In this document: piece by piece, positions 55,020-63,624 of the stretch
How the letters are laid out: the number at the start of each line of letters is the position of its first letter
Position numbering within the stretch: the stretch's first letter is position 1
NCBI GenBank assembly: GCA_038142205.1
Contig: JAYQJO010000001.1
Location: 1,488,001 to 1,552,000 of the forward strand
From: UBA7359 sp038142205
GTDB taxonomy: Bacteria; Pseudomonadota; Gammaproteobacteria; Eutrophobiales; Eutrophobiaceae
DNA: 64,000 nucleotides
Reading direction: 5' to 3'
Translations under genes and position numbers: made by a program
The notes under the pieces: model-generated
Told to the model about the DNA's origin: nothing
Seen by the model: only the letters and a program-made list of their open reading frames with translations
Database searches by the model: none

Positions 55020-55804
55020 ATGAAAAGTTTAAATATTTGTAAGTATACATTTTTAGTGTTTTTATTTAATCCACTCGCTATATCAACTGCTATAGCTGCA
55101 TCACCTGAAGATCCGCTGGACTCCCTAATTGGGAAATAATGCACAAACTTATACTCTCAAATGAAAACGTTGTTTTTGATGACAGAGTAAAAGTAATTAC
55201 CCCGGATCGGGCTGAAGATCCAATGAATGTTCCTGTATCAGTTAAAGTTACTGATCTTCCTGATATAGAAGAAATAAGAATTTTTGCTGACTTGAATCCT
55301 ATAAACAAAATTATGAGTTTTTATCCAGGCGAATTCCAACCATCTATAGGATTTCGCATCAAAGTTGAACAAGCCACACCTGTTCGTGCCGCAGCTCTTA
55401 CAAAAGATGGTGTATGGCATGTTGGCGGCCGTTGGCTAGAGGCCAGTGGTGGTGGTTGTACTTTGCCTGGCAATAGTCGAACCATGGGTGGCTGGGAGGC
55501 TACTTTAGGAAACGTAAAAAGCCGCTTTTGGATAAGTGAAGAGCAAAATAAACATGATCGATTGCGTTTTAGAGTAATGCACCCAATGGACACGGGTTTG
55601 GCAGATGGCATTCCTGCCTTTTATATAAAGTCACTAGAGCTAGTAGACGGTAATAATGTTGTTTTATCCCGTATAGAGCCCGATGTGCCGGTTAGTGAAA
55701 ATCCTGTTTTTTCGCTTGATTTTGATATGACACCAGGACAAAAAATCACACTTATAGGACTAGATAACAATGGCAATCGTATCAACGAAGTTATACATGA
55801 ATAA
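55020..55804 (+). CDS. Quinoprotein dehydrogenase-associated SoxYZ-like carrier, frameshifted at its N-terminus
   Basis: The long frame starts at ATG 55139 (221 aa) without a signal peptide. Just upstream, ATG 55020 encodes a signal peptide (MKSLNICKYTFLVFLFN...AIAA) and then SPEDPLDSLIGK-stop. One extra base near 55125-55130 (for example in ATTGGG) joins them as DPLDSLIWEIMHKL, matching the DPLxSPxWExM start of this family; the total is then 261 residues. SoxY-like (about 40-165) and SoxZ-like (about 170-261) domains follow, with a single Cys in GGGCTLPG. Members occur beside PQQ dehydrogenases; the role of the carrier is unsettled. Confidence 0.85.
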
Positions 55805-55845
55805 AAAATAAAGTTACATCATATCCATACTACTTCCTTTATGTT

Positions 55846-56784
55846 ATGAAAATATCAGTATTTAAATTTTTTTTCTTATTTTTGTTTTTATTTTTCCATT
55901 CACAAATTCATGCCAATGAATTGAATTATAATTTGAATGCAGAAAAGATAACTGACAATACCTATGTATTTTTTGGCTCTACAAAACATTTTACATTCAA
56001 AAATGGCGGCAACATTGTTAATACAGGCTATATTGTCACTGAGCAAGGTGTAGTCGTAATCGATACCGGCCCTTCCCTGACTTACGGAAGTCAGATGAGA
56101 CAATACATTGAAAGCTCAACCAATAAAAAAGTAATAAAAGTATTTATTACCCATCATCATCCTGATCACTTTCTAGGTAATCAGGCCTATAAAGATGTAC
56201 CTATTGCAAGTTTGAAGGCCATTAATAGTGCGATTCATGAGCAAGGAGAAGGACTTAACACTAATATGTATATATTAGTAGGTGATTGGATGAAAGGTAC
56301 AGAGGTATATGAACCTACTGAAGTAATAAAGCCGGGAGCTGTAGAGGAAATAGGCGGTCACAAACTCGAGTTCATACAACTTAAAGGGCACACTCATTCT
56401 GACCTTGCAATATTAGACCATACAACCGGCGTACTATTTGCTGGAGACCTAGTTTTTAATAATCGCACGCCTACGACGCCTCATGCAGATATAAATAAGT
56501 GGGTTAAGAGTCTTGAACAATTGAATAAGATCGATTTTAAATACCTTATTCCCGGTCATGGACCAGCATTAAAGGACAATAAGGCCATCGACAAAACTAA
56601 AGAATATATAGAATGGTTGGATAACAGCATACAGGAATTTGTAAATTCAGGAACTGATATGAGTGAAGCGTTAAATCATGAAATACCTGAGTCATTTCAT
56701 AATATGGATATCCTCAAAGAAGAATACCAACGTTCAATATTACAACTCTATCCTAGATATGAAGAAAAAATCTTCATCAACTAG
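55846..56784 (+). CDS. Quinoprotein relay zinc metallohydrolase (metallo-beta-lactamase fold)
   Basis: A 312-residue protein with a signal peptide (ending near IHA, residue 22). The metallo-beta-lactamase zinc motif is HHHPDHFLG (about 103-111), further ligands are LKGHTHSDLAIL (about 183-194), FAGDLVF (about 203) and IPGHGPAL (about 236). It belongs to the periplasmic hydrolases found with SoxYZ-like carriers and PQQ dehydrogenases. Probably acts on a thiol or persulphide adduct of the carrier, by analogy with Sox-related hydrolases; unproven. Starts 41 bp after the carrier gene. Confidence 0.88.
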   Translation: MKISVFKFFFLFLFLFFHSQIHANELNYNLNAEKITDNTYVFFGSTKHFTFKNGGNIVNTGYIVTEQGVVVIDTGPSLTYGSQMRQYIESSTNKKVIKVFITHHHPDHFLGNQAYKDVPIASLKAINSAIHEQGEGLNTNMYILVGDWMKGTEVYEPTEVIKPGAVEEIGGHKLEFIQLKGHTHSDLAILDHTTGVLFAGDLVFNNRTPTTPHADINKWVKSLEQLNKIDFKYLIPGHGPALKDNKAIDKTKEYIEWLDNSIQEFVNSGTDMSEALNHEIPESFHNMDILKEEYQRSILQLYPRYEEKIFIN

Positions 56785-56936
56785 CACCATTATTTTTAAC
56801 TAAAATCAAACAATTCCTATATTAATTTTATAGGGATTGCATTGATAAATATCTTTGATGAATACTTAATCTATACCACTAGCAGGCTTAACAGAATATA
56901 GTTTACCCGTGAGGATAAATGGTAAGGATTACTCTT

Positions 56937-57511
56937 TTAATGCAGTACAACTCTCGGTAGCCAATGCTTGTCCAAGTTTGCTTGGTGTAACATTTTTTCC
57001 TTAATTGGCCTCAGGTTTTCTTTTTCAGGCGGCGCTTTAATAACATTTAAATCAACATCGTGTAACACACCAGTAATTTTTCCTTCGCTTAATTCCATTT
57101 TATAATAGATTCCATTCCATGCGTCTATGCCATATTCACCAGGTTCCTTATGCAAAAATAACAAATCATATTCCAGATCAGTTAAATTACCTTCGGCTAT
57201 AAACCTATTATTTTGATAAGGGTATGGTAAATGACATACCATCATTTTAGGACTTTCCAGGCACTGGAATGGGTTCATTGACAAAAAATGTTTTTCAAAC
57301 TTTTCATCATCTAAAGTTAAATCATAAATATATCCATTATCCCTAGACTAACTATTGTTAGCCAGCCAACATCATATGCATCCCCATTATTAGCATTCAA
57401 GGTAATTGTAAGCTTTTGACCCGTGTCAAATGAATAAGCAGTATTTGAATAAATAAACAGTACACATAAAGTGCATATCAAAAAATAGATCCGTGGCATT
57501 ACGTTACACAT
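56937..57511 (-). CDS. Quinoprotein-cluster hypothetical secreted protein, frameshifted
   Basis: Two frames form one gene: 57317-57511 (signal peptide MCNVMPRIYFLICTLCVLFIYS, then TGQKLTITLNANNGDAYDVGWLTIV) and a frame from about 57342 to 56937 (RDNGYIYDLTLDDEKFEKHFLSMNPFQCLESP and beyond). One extra G in the GGG at 57343-57341 gives SLGDNGYIYD and a 191-residue protein. The C-terminal part LTDLEYDLLFLHKEPGEYGIDAWNGIYYKMEL...HWLPRVVL is well formed. I believe related proteins occur beside PQQ dehydrogenases, but no function is known. Two Cys (FQCLE, MVCHL) may form a disulphide. Confidence 0.7.
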
Positions 57512-57564
57512 GGTTTATCCTCATGGCTATACTTTGCAATACTACTTACTGCACTGGAATATCT

Positions 57565-58443
57565 CTATTGTTTGCTTGCGATTTCTCTAATTACAACAGC
57601 CGGCATATAGTAACTTATCCCATATTTACTATATATTTCCTTTATAGTGCCATTTTTTAACAGTTTACCCATCGCAGCCTCTAGTTTTCCTGATAATCCT
57701 TTATAATTCGATTTTACTGCCAGACCTAAATCCCACGATGGTTTTGCTATATTTGGTAATTCCATTAAACCTATTTGGTAGTCTTTTTTATTTTCACCAA
57801 GCCCAAACTCAATTTGAGAACGGTCACCCATTACTGCTGATAATTCTTTCTTTATTAAGTCTTCTGTAGCTTCAATCATAGTGTTATAAGGAATAACATT
57901 ATTCTGCATACGTCCATTATAGGCACCACGTAAGTATCCATCTGCCATAGTTACTTTTTCAACACCGATCCTCTTTTCAAAAAATGAGATTAACGATGGG
58001 CTTGCACCGAGTTGCTCCGCATCTGCCGCAACAACCACCTGAACTTCGGCGTATGGAGCAATAAAGTTGACTTTGTCTTCTGTTTTTATCAAATTTTCAT
58101 CATACGGAACATGCATCATTACATCGGCAGGAGCACCTGTTACATGATGTCCTTTCCAGACATAGACTCTCAGATCATCACCCAACGACTCATCAGCAAA
58201 TACCAATCGAATATTAGCCGACAGGCCTAATTCAGATGCTAATACCTTTCCAATATCAACATCTATTCCTGTTGGTTTACCTGTATCATCCCGATATGAA
58301 TAAGGCGGATAATCCTCATAAGCGGCAAACGAAATGACACCTTTCCTCTCTATATTAGCAAGACTTTCAGCAATAGCTGGCTTGACCCAAAACAGAGTCA
58401 ATACCAACATTACATAGATTTGACGACTATAAATCTTCATCAT
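57565..58443 (-). CDS. Quinoprotein-associated periplasmic substrate-binding protein
   Basis: A 292-residue protein with a signal peptide (ending near AIAES, residue 27). It has the type II solute-binding fold: GVISFAAYEDYPPYSYRDDTGKPTGIDVDIGKVLASELGL at the start and EKRIGVEKVTMADGYLRGAY in the middle. This group, encoded beside MxaF/XoxF/ExaA-type dehydrogenases (MxaJ/XoxJ-like), lacks a partner ABC permease and is thought to assist maturation or cofactor delivery. The start overlaps the end of the cytochrome gene by 17 bases, implying coupling. Confidence 0.88.
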   Translation of the reverse strand: MMKIYSRQIYVMLVLTLFWVKPAIAESLANIERKGVISFAAYEDYPPYSYRDDTGKPTGIDVDIGKVLASELGLSANIRLVFADESLGDDLRVYVWKGHHVTGAPADVMMHVPYDENLIKTEDKVNFIAPYAEVQVVVAADAEQLGASPSLISFFEKRIGVEKVTMADGYLRGAYNGRMQNNVIPYNTMIEATEDLIKKELSAVMGDRSQIEFGLGENKKDYQIGLMELPNIAKPSWDLGLAVKSNYKGLSGKLEAAMGKLLKNGTIKEIYSKYGISYYMPAVVIREIASKQ

Positions 58444-58870
58444 AAACGGTCTCCACCCATGACCATATAGCCCATAATGCTTCCTGACTTAAAGGACCAC
58501 CATGGCTTTCTGCAAAAACAGGCATATAAGTAATACCGTTTCTAATTGCACCTTTAGTTACCCTGTAAACATACCACTCATCGTTTTCAGCATTATGTTT
58601 CAGCGCTCTTAGATCCGGGTTAATACCACCAGAGATACCGCCTAAGCCATGACAACGGGCACAGTTTTGTCCATAGGCAAGTTTGCCGATTTCAATCGCT
58701 TTTTCATTTCCTGAGTAAGGATTTCTCTTTTTCCATTCTGGGCCAAGCTCTTCTAAACCTTCCGTATTAACGGCCTGTGGTTGCACATCACCATGAGCAA
58801 AAGCTTGCGTTGACATGAATAACAAAAAAATGAAATGTGCGATAAATAATTGGAGTCTGGAGAAACTCAT
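58427..58870 (-). CDS. Cytochrome c (PedF/ExaB-like) of the alcohol dehydrogenase system
   Basis: A 147-residue periplasmic monohaem cytochrome. The signal peptide ends near QAFAHG (residue 25). The haem-binding motif is NCARCHGLGG (CxxCH) at about residues 69-78 and the Met ligand is probably in GITYMPVF (about 113-120). The lack of other haem sites and the position between a PQQ dehydrogenase and its binding protein identify it as the likely electron acceptor. It overlaps the binding-protein gene and is separated from the dehydrogenase by a terminator. Confidence 0.92.
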   Translation of the reverse strand: MSFSRLQLFIAHFIFLLFMSTQAFAHGDVQPQAVNTEGLEELGPEWKKRNPYSGNEKAIEIGKLAYGQNCARCHGLGGISGGINPDLRALKHNAENDEWYVYRVTKGAIRNGITYMPVFAESHGGPLSQEALWAIWSWVETVYDEDL

Positions 58871-58983
58871 ATGTGAACACCTCTAAAAAGATTTTTTATA
58901 CGATAAGTTTATGACTACTAGCCGATCAATGTAGTTCCATAACTTCATTAGTTTCGGTAAATATGTTTGATGCTTTGAGTTTT

Positions 58984-59031
58984 AAAAAATTACTCCTAAT
59001 AAGGAGATAGGGCCAACAATTGTTGACCCTA
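58984..59031 (-). terminator. Tandem hairpin terminator after the PQQ alcohol dehydrogenase
   Basis: On the minus strand, a TAGGGTCAACAA / TTGTTGGCCCTA stem (one mismatch) is followed by CTCCT-TATT-AGGAG and then TAATTTTTT. It lies about 60 bp after the dehydrogenase stop, so the cytochrome may be expressed separately or by read-through, which would keep the dehydrogenase transcript more abundant. Confidence 0.8.
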
Positions 59032-59088
59032 TTTATTCTCTACATCATATGGGTTTTAACAACAACCCATTGGTTATTACCCTCTTAA

Positions 59089-60840
59089 TTAAAGAGTAAG
59101 CAATTTAAAGACAACCATGCTTGCACCTTGAGGAATGCTCTTAACTTGCTTAGCTACTTCACCGCCCCACAGAGGAACAGCAGCACCCCAACCTGAAGGA
59201 ATAGCAATGTATTGCTCACCATCCATTTCCCAGGTAACAGGAGAACCTACGATGCCCGAACCAGTTTGGTATTTCCAAAGTTCTTCGCCAGTTTTAGCAT
59301 CGAAAGCTTTGAAATAACCTTCTGGAGTACCAGTAAAGACAAGGTTACCGCCTGTGGCCATGACACCCGCCCAAAGAGGAGCTTTGTTTTTAACTTCCCA
59401 GACTTTTTTACCGGTCATTGGATCATAAGCTCTTAATGCACCAATGTAATCATCAAAGATTGGCTTAATGCTGAAACCAGCACCCATGTAAGCCGCACCT
59501 TTTTTATAGGTAACGGGTTCATTCCATAAGTCCATAGCCCATTCGTTTGCACCAACATAAAACAAGCCAGTATGTTGACTGTATGCCGTACCATACCAGT
59601 TGGTACCACCCAGAAATGATGGAGAAACAGTAATCACGGCACCTTTTTTACCATCTTTGCTGTCAGCAGGATTACCTGGACGGAAACCTGTTTCAATCGG
59701 ACGACCGGTTTTTTGATCAATACCTTTAGCCCAGCTGTGCTGTTCAACAAAAGGGAATGCCTTGACTAATTTACCGTTAGTTCTATCCAAGGTATAAAAG
59801 AAACCATTTCTATCAGCATGCGCTGCCAGTCTCTTGCCATCTTTATTGAAAGCAACAGTATGGTTAGTACCATCATAATCCCATGCTTCGTTAGGCGTAT
59901 ACTGGAAATGCCACTTTAGTTTACCTGTATCAGGGTCAACAGCGATGGTAGAAACAGCGTACAAGTTGTCACCAGGACGCATGTGCGAGTTCCATGGTGC
60001 AGGGTTACCTGTACCCCACATAATGGTTCTGGTTTCATGGTCATAGGTACCCGTGTTCCATGGAGCAGCACCACCTACATTATACAATACACCTGGCCAA
60101 GTAGCGATAGTTGTACACGTGATACCATTTTCCTCACCATTCAGATAGCCCATGTGGCCTTCAACGGTAGGGCGTTCCCAAATCAGGTCACCGGTTTTTG
60201 CATCAAAAGCACGGAGTTTACCAACAATACCAAACTCACCACCAGCAACACCAATAACGACTTTGTCTTCAACAATCAAAGGAGCAGCAGACGAAGAATG
60301 ACCAGCTTTGAAATCACCCAGAGATTTTTTCCAAACAACATCGCCATTTGCAGTATCCAGATCAATTAATTGTGCATCCAGAGTACCCATAATAAATAGA
60401 TTGTCATATAAAGCACCACCACGGTTAATCACATCACAACATGGCAAAATGCCTTCTGGCAGACGATGTTCGTATTTCCAAATATGATCGCCAGTTCTCG
60501 CATCAATTGCATAAGCGCGATTGTATGAAGCGGTAACATAGATTACGCCATTATGAACTAGCGGCTGAGCTTCCTGACCGCGCATTTTCTCGCCGCCAAA
60601 TGAAACGGTATATGCGGGCACCAGACGTTTAACATTCAACGTATTGATTTTAGCCAATGGGCTCCAACGTTGTCCCTGAGTTCCCATACCATAAGTGAGA
60701 ACATCTTCGGTTGTTGTAGCATCATTAAGAATAGCTTCTTTAGTAACTTTAGCTGGCACACCTGCGTGACTACTTAATGATGTCATGGTAACCAAGCTTG
60801 CAACAGTTACTGTCTTTAATATTCTTGATAAAGACTTCAT
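59089..60840 (-). CDS. PQQ-dependent alcohol dehydrogenase, lanthanide (PedH/ExaF) type
   Basis: A 583-residue eight-bladed quinoprotein with a signal peptide (ending near SHAG, residue 27). It has vicinal Cys134-Cys135 (PCCDV) over PQQ, and WDYDG with catalytic Asp321 and Asp323 two residues on. The second Asp is the hallmark of lanthanide-dependent enzymes; calcium-type ExaA has Ser there. Overall sequence (VLTYGMGTQGQRWSPL, VEGHMGYLNG, HADRNGFFYTLDRTNGK, FLGGTNWY) matches ExaA/PedH ethanol dehydrogenases, not XoxF methanol dehydrogenases. It probably oxidises C2 and longer primary alcohols or aldehydes in the periplasm. A very strong AGAGGGGG site precedes the ATG. Confidence 0.93.
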   Translation of the reverse strand: MKSLSRILKTVTVASLVTMTSLSSHAGVPAKVTKEAILNDATTTEDVLTYGMGTQGQRWSPLAKINTLNVKRLVPAYTVSFGGEKMRGQEAQPLVHNGVIYVTASYNRAYAIDARTGDHIWKYEHRLPEGILPCCDVINRGGALYDNLFIMGTLDAQLIDLDTANGDVVWKKSLGDFKAGHSSSAAPLIVEDKVVIGVAGGEFGIVGKLRAFDAKTGDLIWERPTVEGHMGYLNGEENGITCTTIATWPGVLYNVGGAAPWNTGTYDHETRTIMWGTGNPAPWNSHMRPGDNLYAVSTIAVDPDTGKLKWHFQYTPNEAWDYDGTNHTVAFNKDGKRLAAHADRNGFFYTLDRTNGKLVKAFPFVEQHSWAKGIDQKTGRPIETGFRPGNPADSKDGKKGAVITVSPSFLGGTNWYGTAYSQHTGLFYVGANEWAMDLWNEPVTYKKGAAYMGAGFSIKPIFDDYIGALRAYDPMTGKKVWEVKNKAPLWAGVMATGGNLVFTGTPEGYFKAFDAKTGEELWKYQTGSGIVGSPVTWEMDGEQYIAIPSGWGAAVPLWGGEVAKQVKSIPQGASMVVFKLLTL

Positions 60841-61956
60841 ACTTTACACCCCCTCTTAAATTTTTTAAGGTTAAGACATTTTTTATTAACACCACACCTA
60901 AATAAAACTTAATCAACTCATCATCTGGGTAAACACCCTGAGTATCCATTTAAATTATTATTATGCTGTGAATAATTATTCTAAATATCTCACAAAATAA
61001 CACTCTACCCAAACAAGAAGTTTCATACCTCCTATAAATATGACAATTCCTGAATTAGGTTAGATAAAAACACACGTTATTGTGACACAACTGCTTAGCC
61101 TATGCAACATTCTCACACACTCAATGTGCTATTTTTTATAAAAATTTAGACATACATTAAAATAGTAATGTGACACCTTGTTTTGATGCGCTGCAATATA
61201 TAGTAATAATTTTTGCGATTTTTATGTATATATGCGCCATACATTTCTCGACCAAAACAATTTATTGTCACTCAATATTTAGGGTACACATCGTACTTAA
61301 AATATAAAAATCAGAATCCTGAGTCTAGAAGACTTATATTTAAGGATAAGGAAATGTTCAACGGATTCTAATACTTAATGGACATATTTATTTCATCCGC
61401 TTGCCTTTTCTTCAAACTTTAACTTTTCCTTTATTCTCTATCTCTGATGGGGATCTATCATAGCGATTTTTAAATAATGCTAAATAACAAAACATCAAGC
61501 CTTTATCCGAGAGAACTTTTCTAACTTTTTAGTGGACTGATAGAATAGGAGCCAATCTTTTTTACTTAATTAAAAGTAGCCATACAGGTTGACGGCTCCC
61601 TTTAGATACCTTTACTTAATAGATGTGAAAGATTAAAAATAAGCAACTTAGCAACAAATAAATTGTTTCTATTTTTAGATAAAACAAGCGTTAAAGTTAA
61701 AACCAATTGTATAAAATAATCTGACAAGTAGAGTGAATATAAAACTTTTAATACTTTACTTATAGCGGCTGTTTAAGTTCGAATTAGTTCAAAAGTTTAA
61801 CTAATACCGGATAAATTATTATTAAATTGAAAAGATAGGTACGAAGTTGATAGAACTTTAGCCATTATCTGTCATTGCTAATTTTACCGGGGTGAAATAT
61901 TCACCCCGGTAGCACTAACTTATTTTAGGCAATCTGATTACGTCGAACAGTTAGCC
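60841..61956. other. 1.1-kb non-coding region upstream of the PQQ alcohol dehydrogenase
   Basis: No plausible gene in either strand. It is AT-rich with homopolymer stretches; it holds the palindrome GAATAATTATTC near 60971, a candidate hairpin with stem GGAGCC / GGCTCC at 61548-61599, and a strong hairpin near 61886-61910. Presumably it contains the promoter and a long leader of the dehydrogenase. No sigma-54 -24/-12 element was found by eye. Confidence 0.5.
61885..61911 (-). terminator. Strong hairpin downstream of the GMC oxidoreductase
   Basis: A perfect 12-bp stem TACCGGGGTGAA / TTCACCCCGGTA with an ATA loop, about 45 bp after the GMC stop. The T run on the minus strand is poor, but position and stability favour termination of the GMC transcript. 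Confidence 0.65.
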
Positions 61957-63543
61957 TTAAATAGCTTTTTGTTTCATCTGTTTTGCAATGTAATCTGCCT
62001 GACGAATTGCCAACGTCACGATGGTTAGAGTCGGATTTTCAGCCGCACTAGTAGTGTACTGACTACCGTCTGAGATGAATAAGTTATCAATCTCGTGTGA
62101 CTGTCCATGCTTATTGACTACACCATCATCTTCCTTCGCACTCATGCGACATGTACCTAAATTGTGCGTAGCAGGATATGGCGGAACACGATAAACCTTG
62201 GTTGCGCCAGCAGCACTATAAAGTGCTTCACCTTGCTTAAACGCATGCTCACGCATAGCAGCATCATTAGCATGATCAGTATAACTAACAATAGGAATAG
62301 GCAAACCGTGTTGATCCTTTTCTGTAGCATGTAATGTAATGTTATTACTCTACTGAGGCAGAGCTTCACCAACAATCCAGGCACCGGCCATATGGGTGTA
62401 TTGATCAATGGCTGCAGTAAACTCTTTGCCCCAGCCTCCGGGTTTGAGAAATGAAGTCATAAACGGTAGACCAAGTGAAATTGTTTCGAACTCGTAACCA
62501 CCTACAAAACCACGGCTCGGATTATTCGGCATTTCGTCCTTGACCATACATGCCATGGTAGTGCCTTTATACATATGTACAGGCTCTTTAAACGAAGCGA
62601 ATACCGAAGCGGTAGTATGTGTCATATAGTTACGGCCAACTTGCCCAGAACCATTAGCCAAGCCATCAGAGTGTTTTGCAGATGCCGAATTCAATAGTAA
62701 GCGTGGCGTCTCAATAGAGTTGCCAGCGACTGCAACAATACGTGCTTTCTGTCGTTGCTCATTACCTTTCTCGTCAAAATAAACAACACCGGTAACTTTA
62801 CCTTTGTCATTGTGCTCAATACGCGCAACATGTGAGTTAGGGCGTAACTCAACATTACCCGTCGCCAAAGCAGCTGGAACCTCAGTGTATAAAGCAGACC
62901 ACTTGGCCGAGAAACGACAACCTTGAAAACAGAATCCACGTTGTTGGCAATATATGCGACCATCTTTATGCGTGCTATTAACCGCCATATTACCTGTGTT
63001 GCATTTCTTATAGCCTATTTTCTTGGCACCTTCGTACAACACATTAAAGTTGTTATTACCGGGTAAGCCAGGCAAACCATTTGTACGCGTTACGTTCAGC
63101 TTCTTTTCCGCCTTATCGTAGTACGGCTCTAAATCCTTTAGCTCCAGCGGCCAATCCAGTAAATTAGCTCCTGCAACCTCTCCGTACGTGGTACGAGCCT
63201 TGAATTCGTGCTCTTGAAAACGCAATGATGCGCCCGCCCAGTGTACAGATGTGCCACCAACTGTTTTACATACCCACGCAGGTAAGCCGGGAAAATCCTT
63301 AGTAACATCCCTATTACCTGCACTAACACGCTTATCCAACCATGACAGCTGACTAAACGCAGCCCATTCGTCGGCGTGAAATTTGTCTGGAGTGTTCAGC
63401 CCGCCTGCTTCCAATACTACACTTTTAACGCCTTTTTGCGCGAGTTCATTAGCAAGAGTAGCGCCGCCAGGCCCCGAACCGATGATGACTACTACACTGT
63501 CATCGTCATGTGAAAATGTCACTTTATTATCGTACATACCCAT
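61957..63543 (-). pseudogene. GMC-family oxidoreductase interrupted by an amber codon
   Basis: One continuous reading frame of 528 codons, except for a TAG at 62352-62350 (codon 398). Before it: FAD Rossmann VVIIGSGPGGATLANELA (about 19-36) and TVGGTSVHWAGASLRF. After it, in the same frame: SNNITLHATEKDQHGLPIPI, THNLGTCRMS (catalytic His), ISDGSQYTTSAAENPTLTIVTLAIR. The expected residue at the stop is ordinary (ALPQ-x-NN), so this looks like CAG/GAG to TAG or a sequencing error. GMC flavoproteins of this type oxidise sugars or alcohols with a small subunit and a cytochrome; the cytochrome gene is missing downstream. Confidence 0.85.
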
Positions 63544-63559
63544 AAAATGTTTCCTCTAT

Positions 63560-63587
63560 ATCCTCTGTTGATGATCCTCTGTTGTTA
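63560..63587. repeat. Tandem 14-bp repeat between GMC subunits
   Basis: ATCCTCTGTTGATG is followed immediately by ATCCTCTGTTGTTA. It lies between the two subunit genes, just ahead of the AGAGGAAAC ribosome site of the GMC gene; it looks like a small recent duplication. Confidence 0.6.
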
Positions 63588-63624
63588 GATTCGCAAGTGA
63601 ATCGATGGTTAAGGATCTTTATGT

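Noticed and set aside
59089..60840. XoxF-type methanol dehydrogenase
   Set aside because: The lanthanide Asp is present, but the overall sequence follows ExaA/PedH ethanol dehydrogenases, and no mxa/xox partner genes are present.
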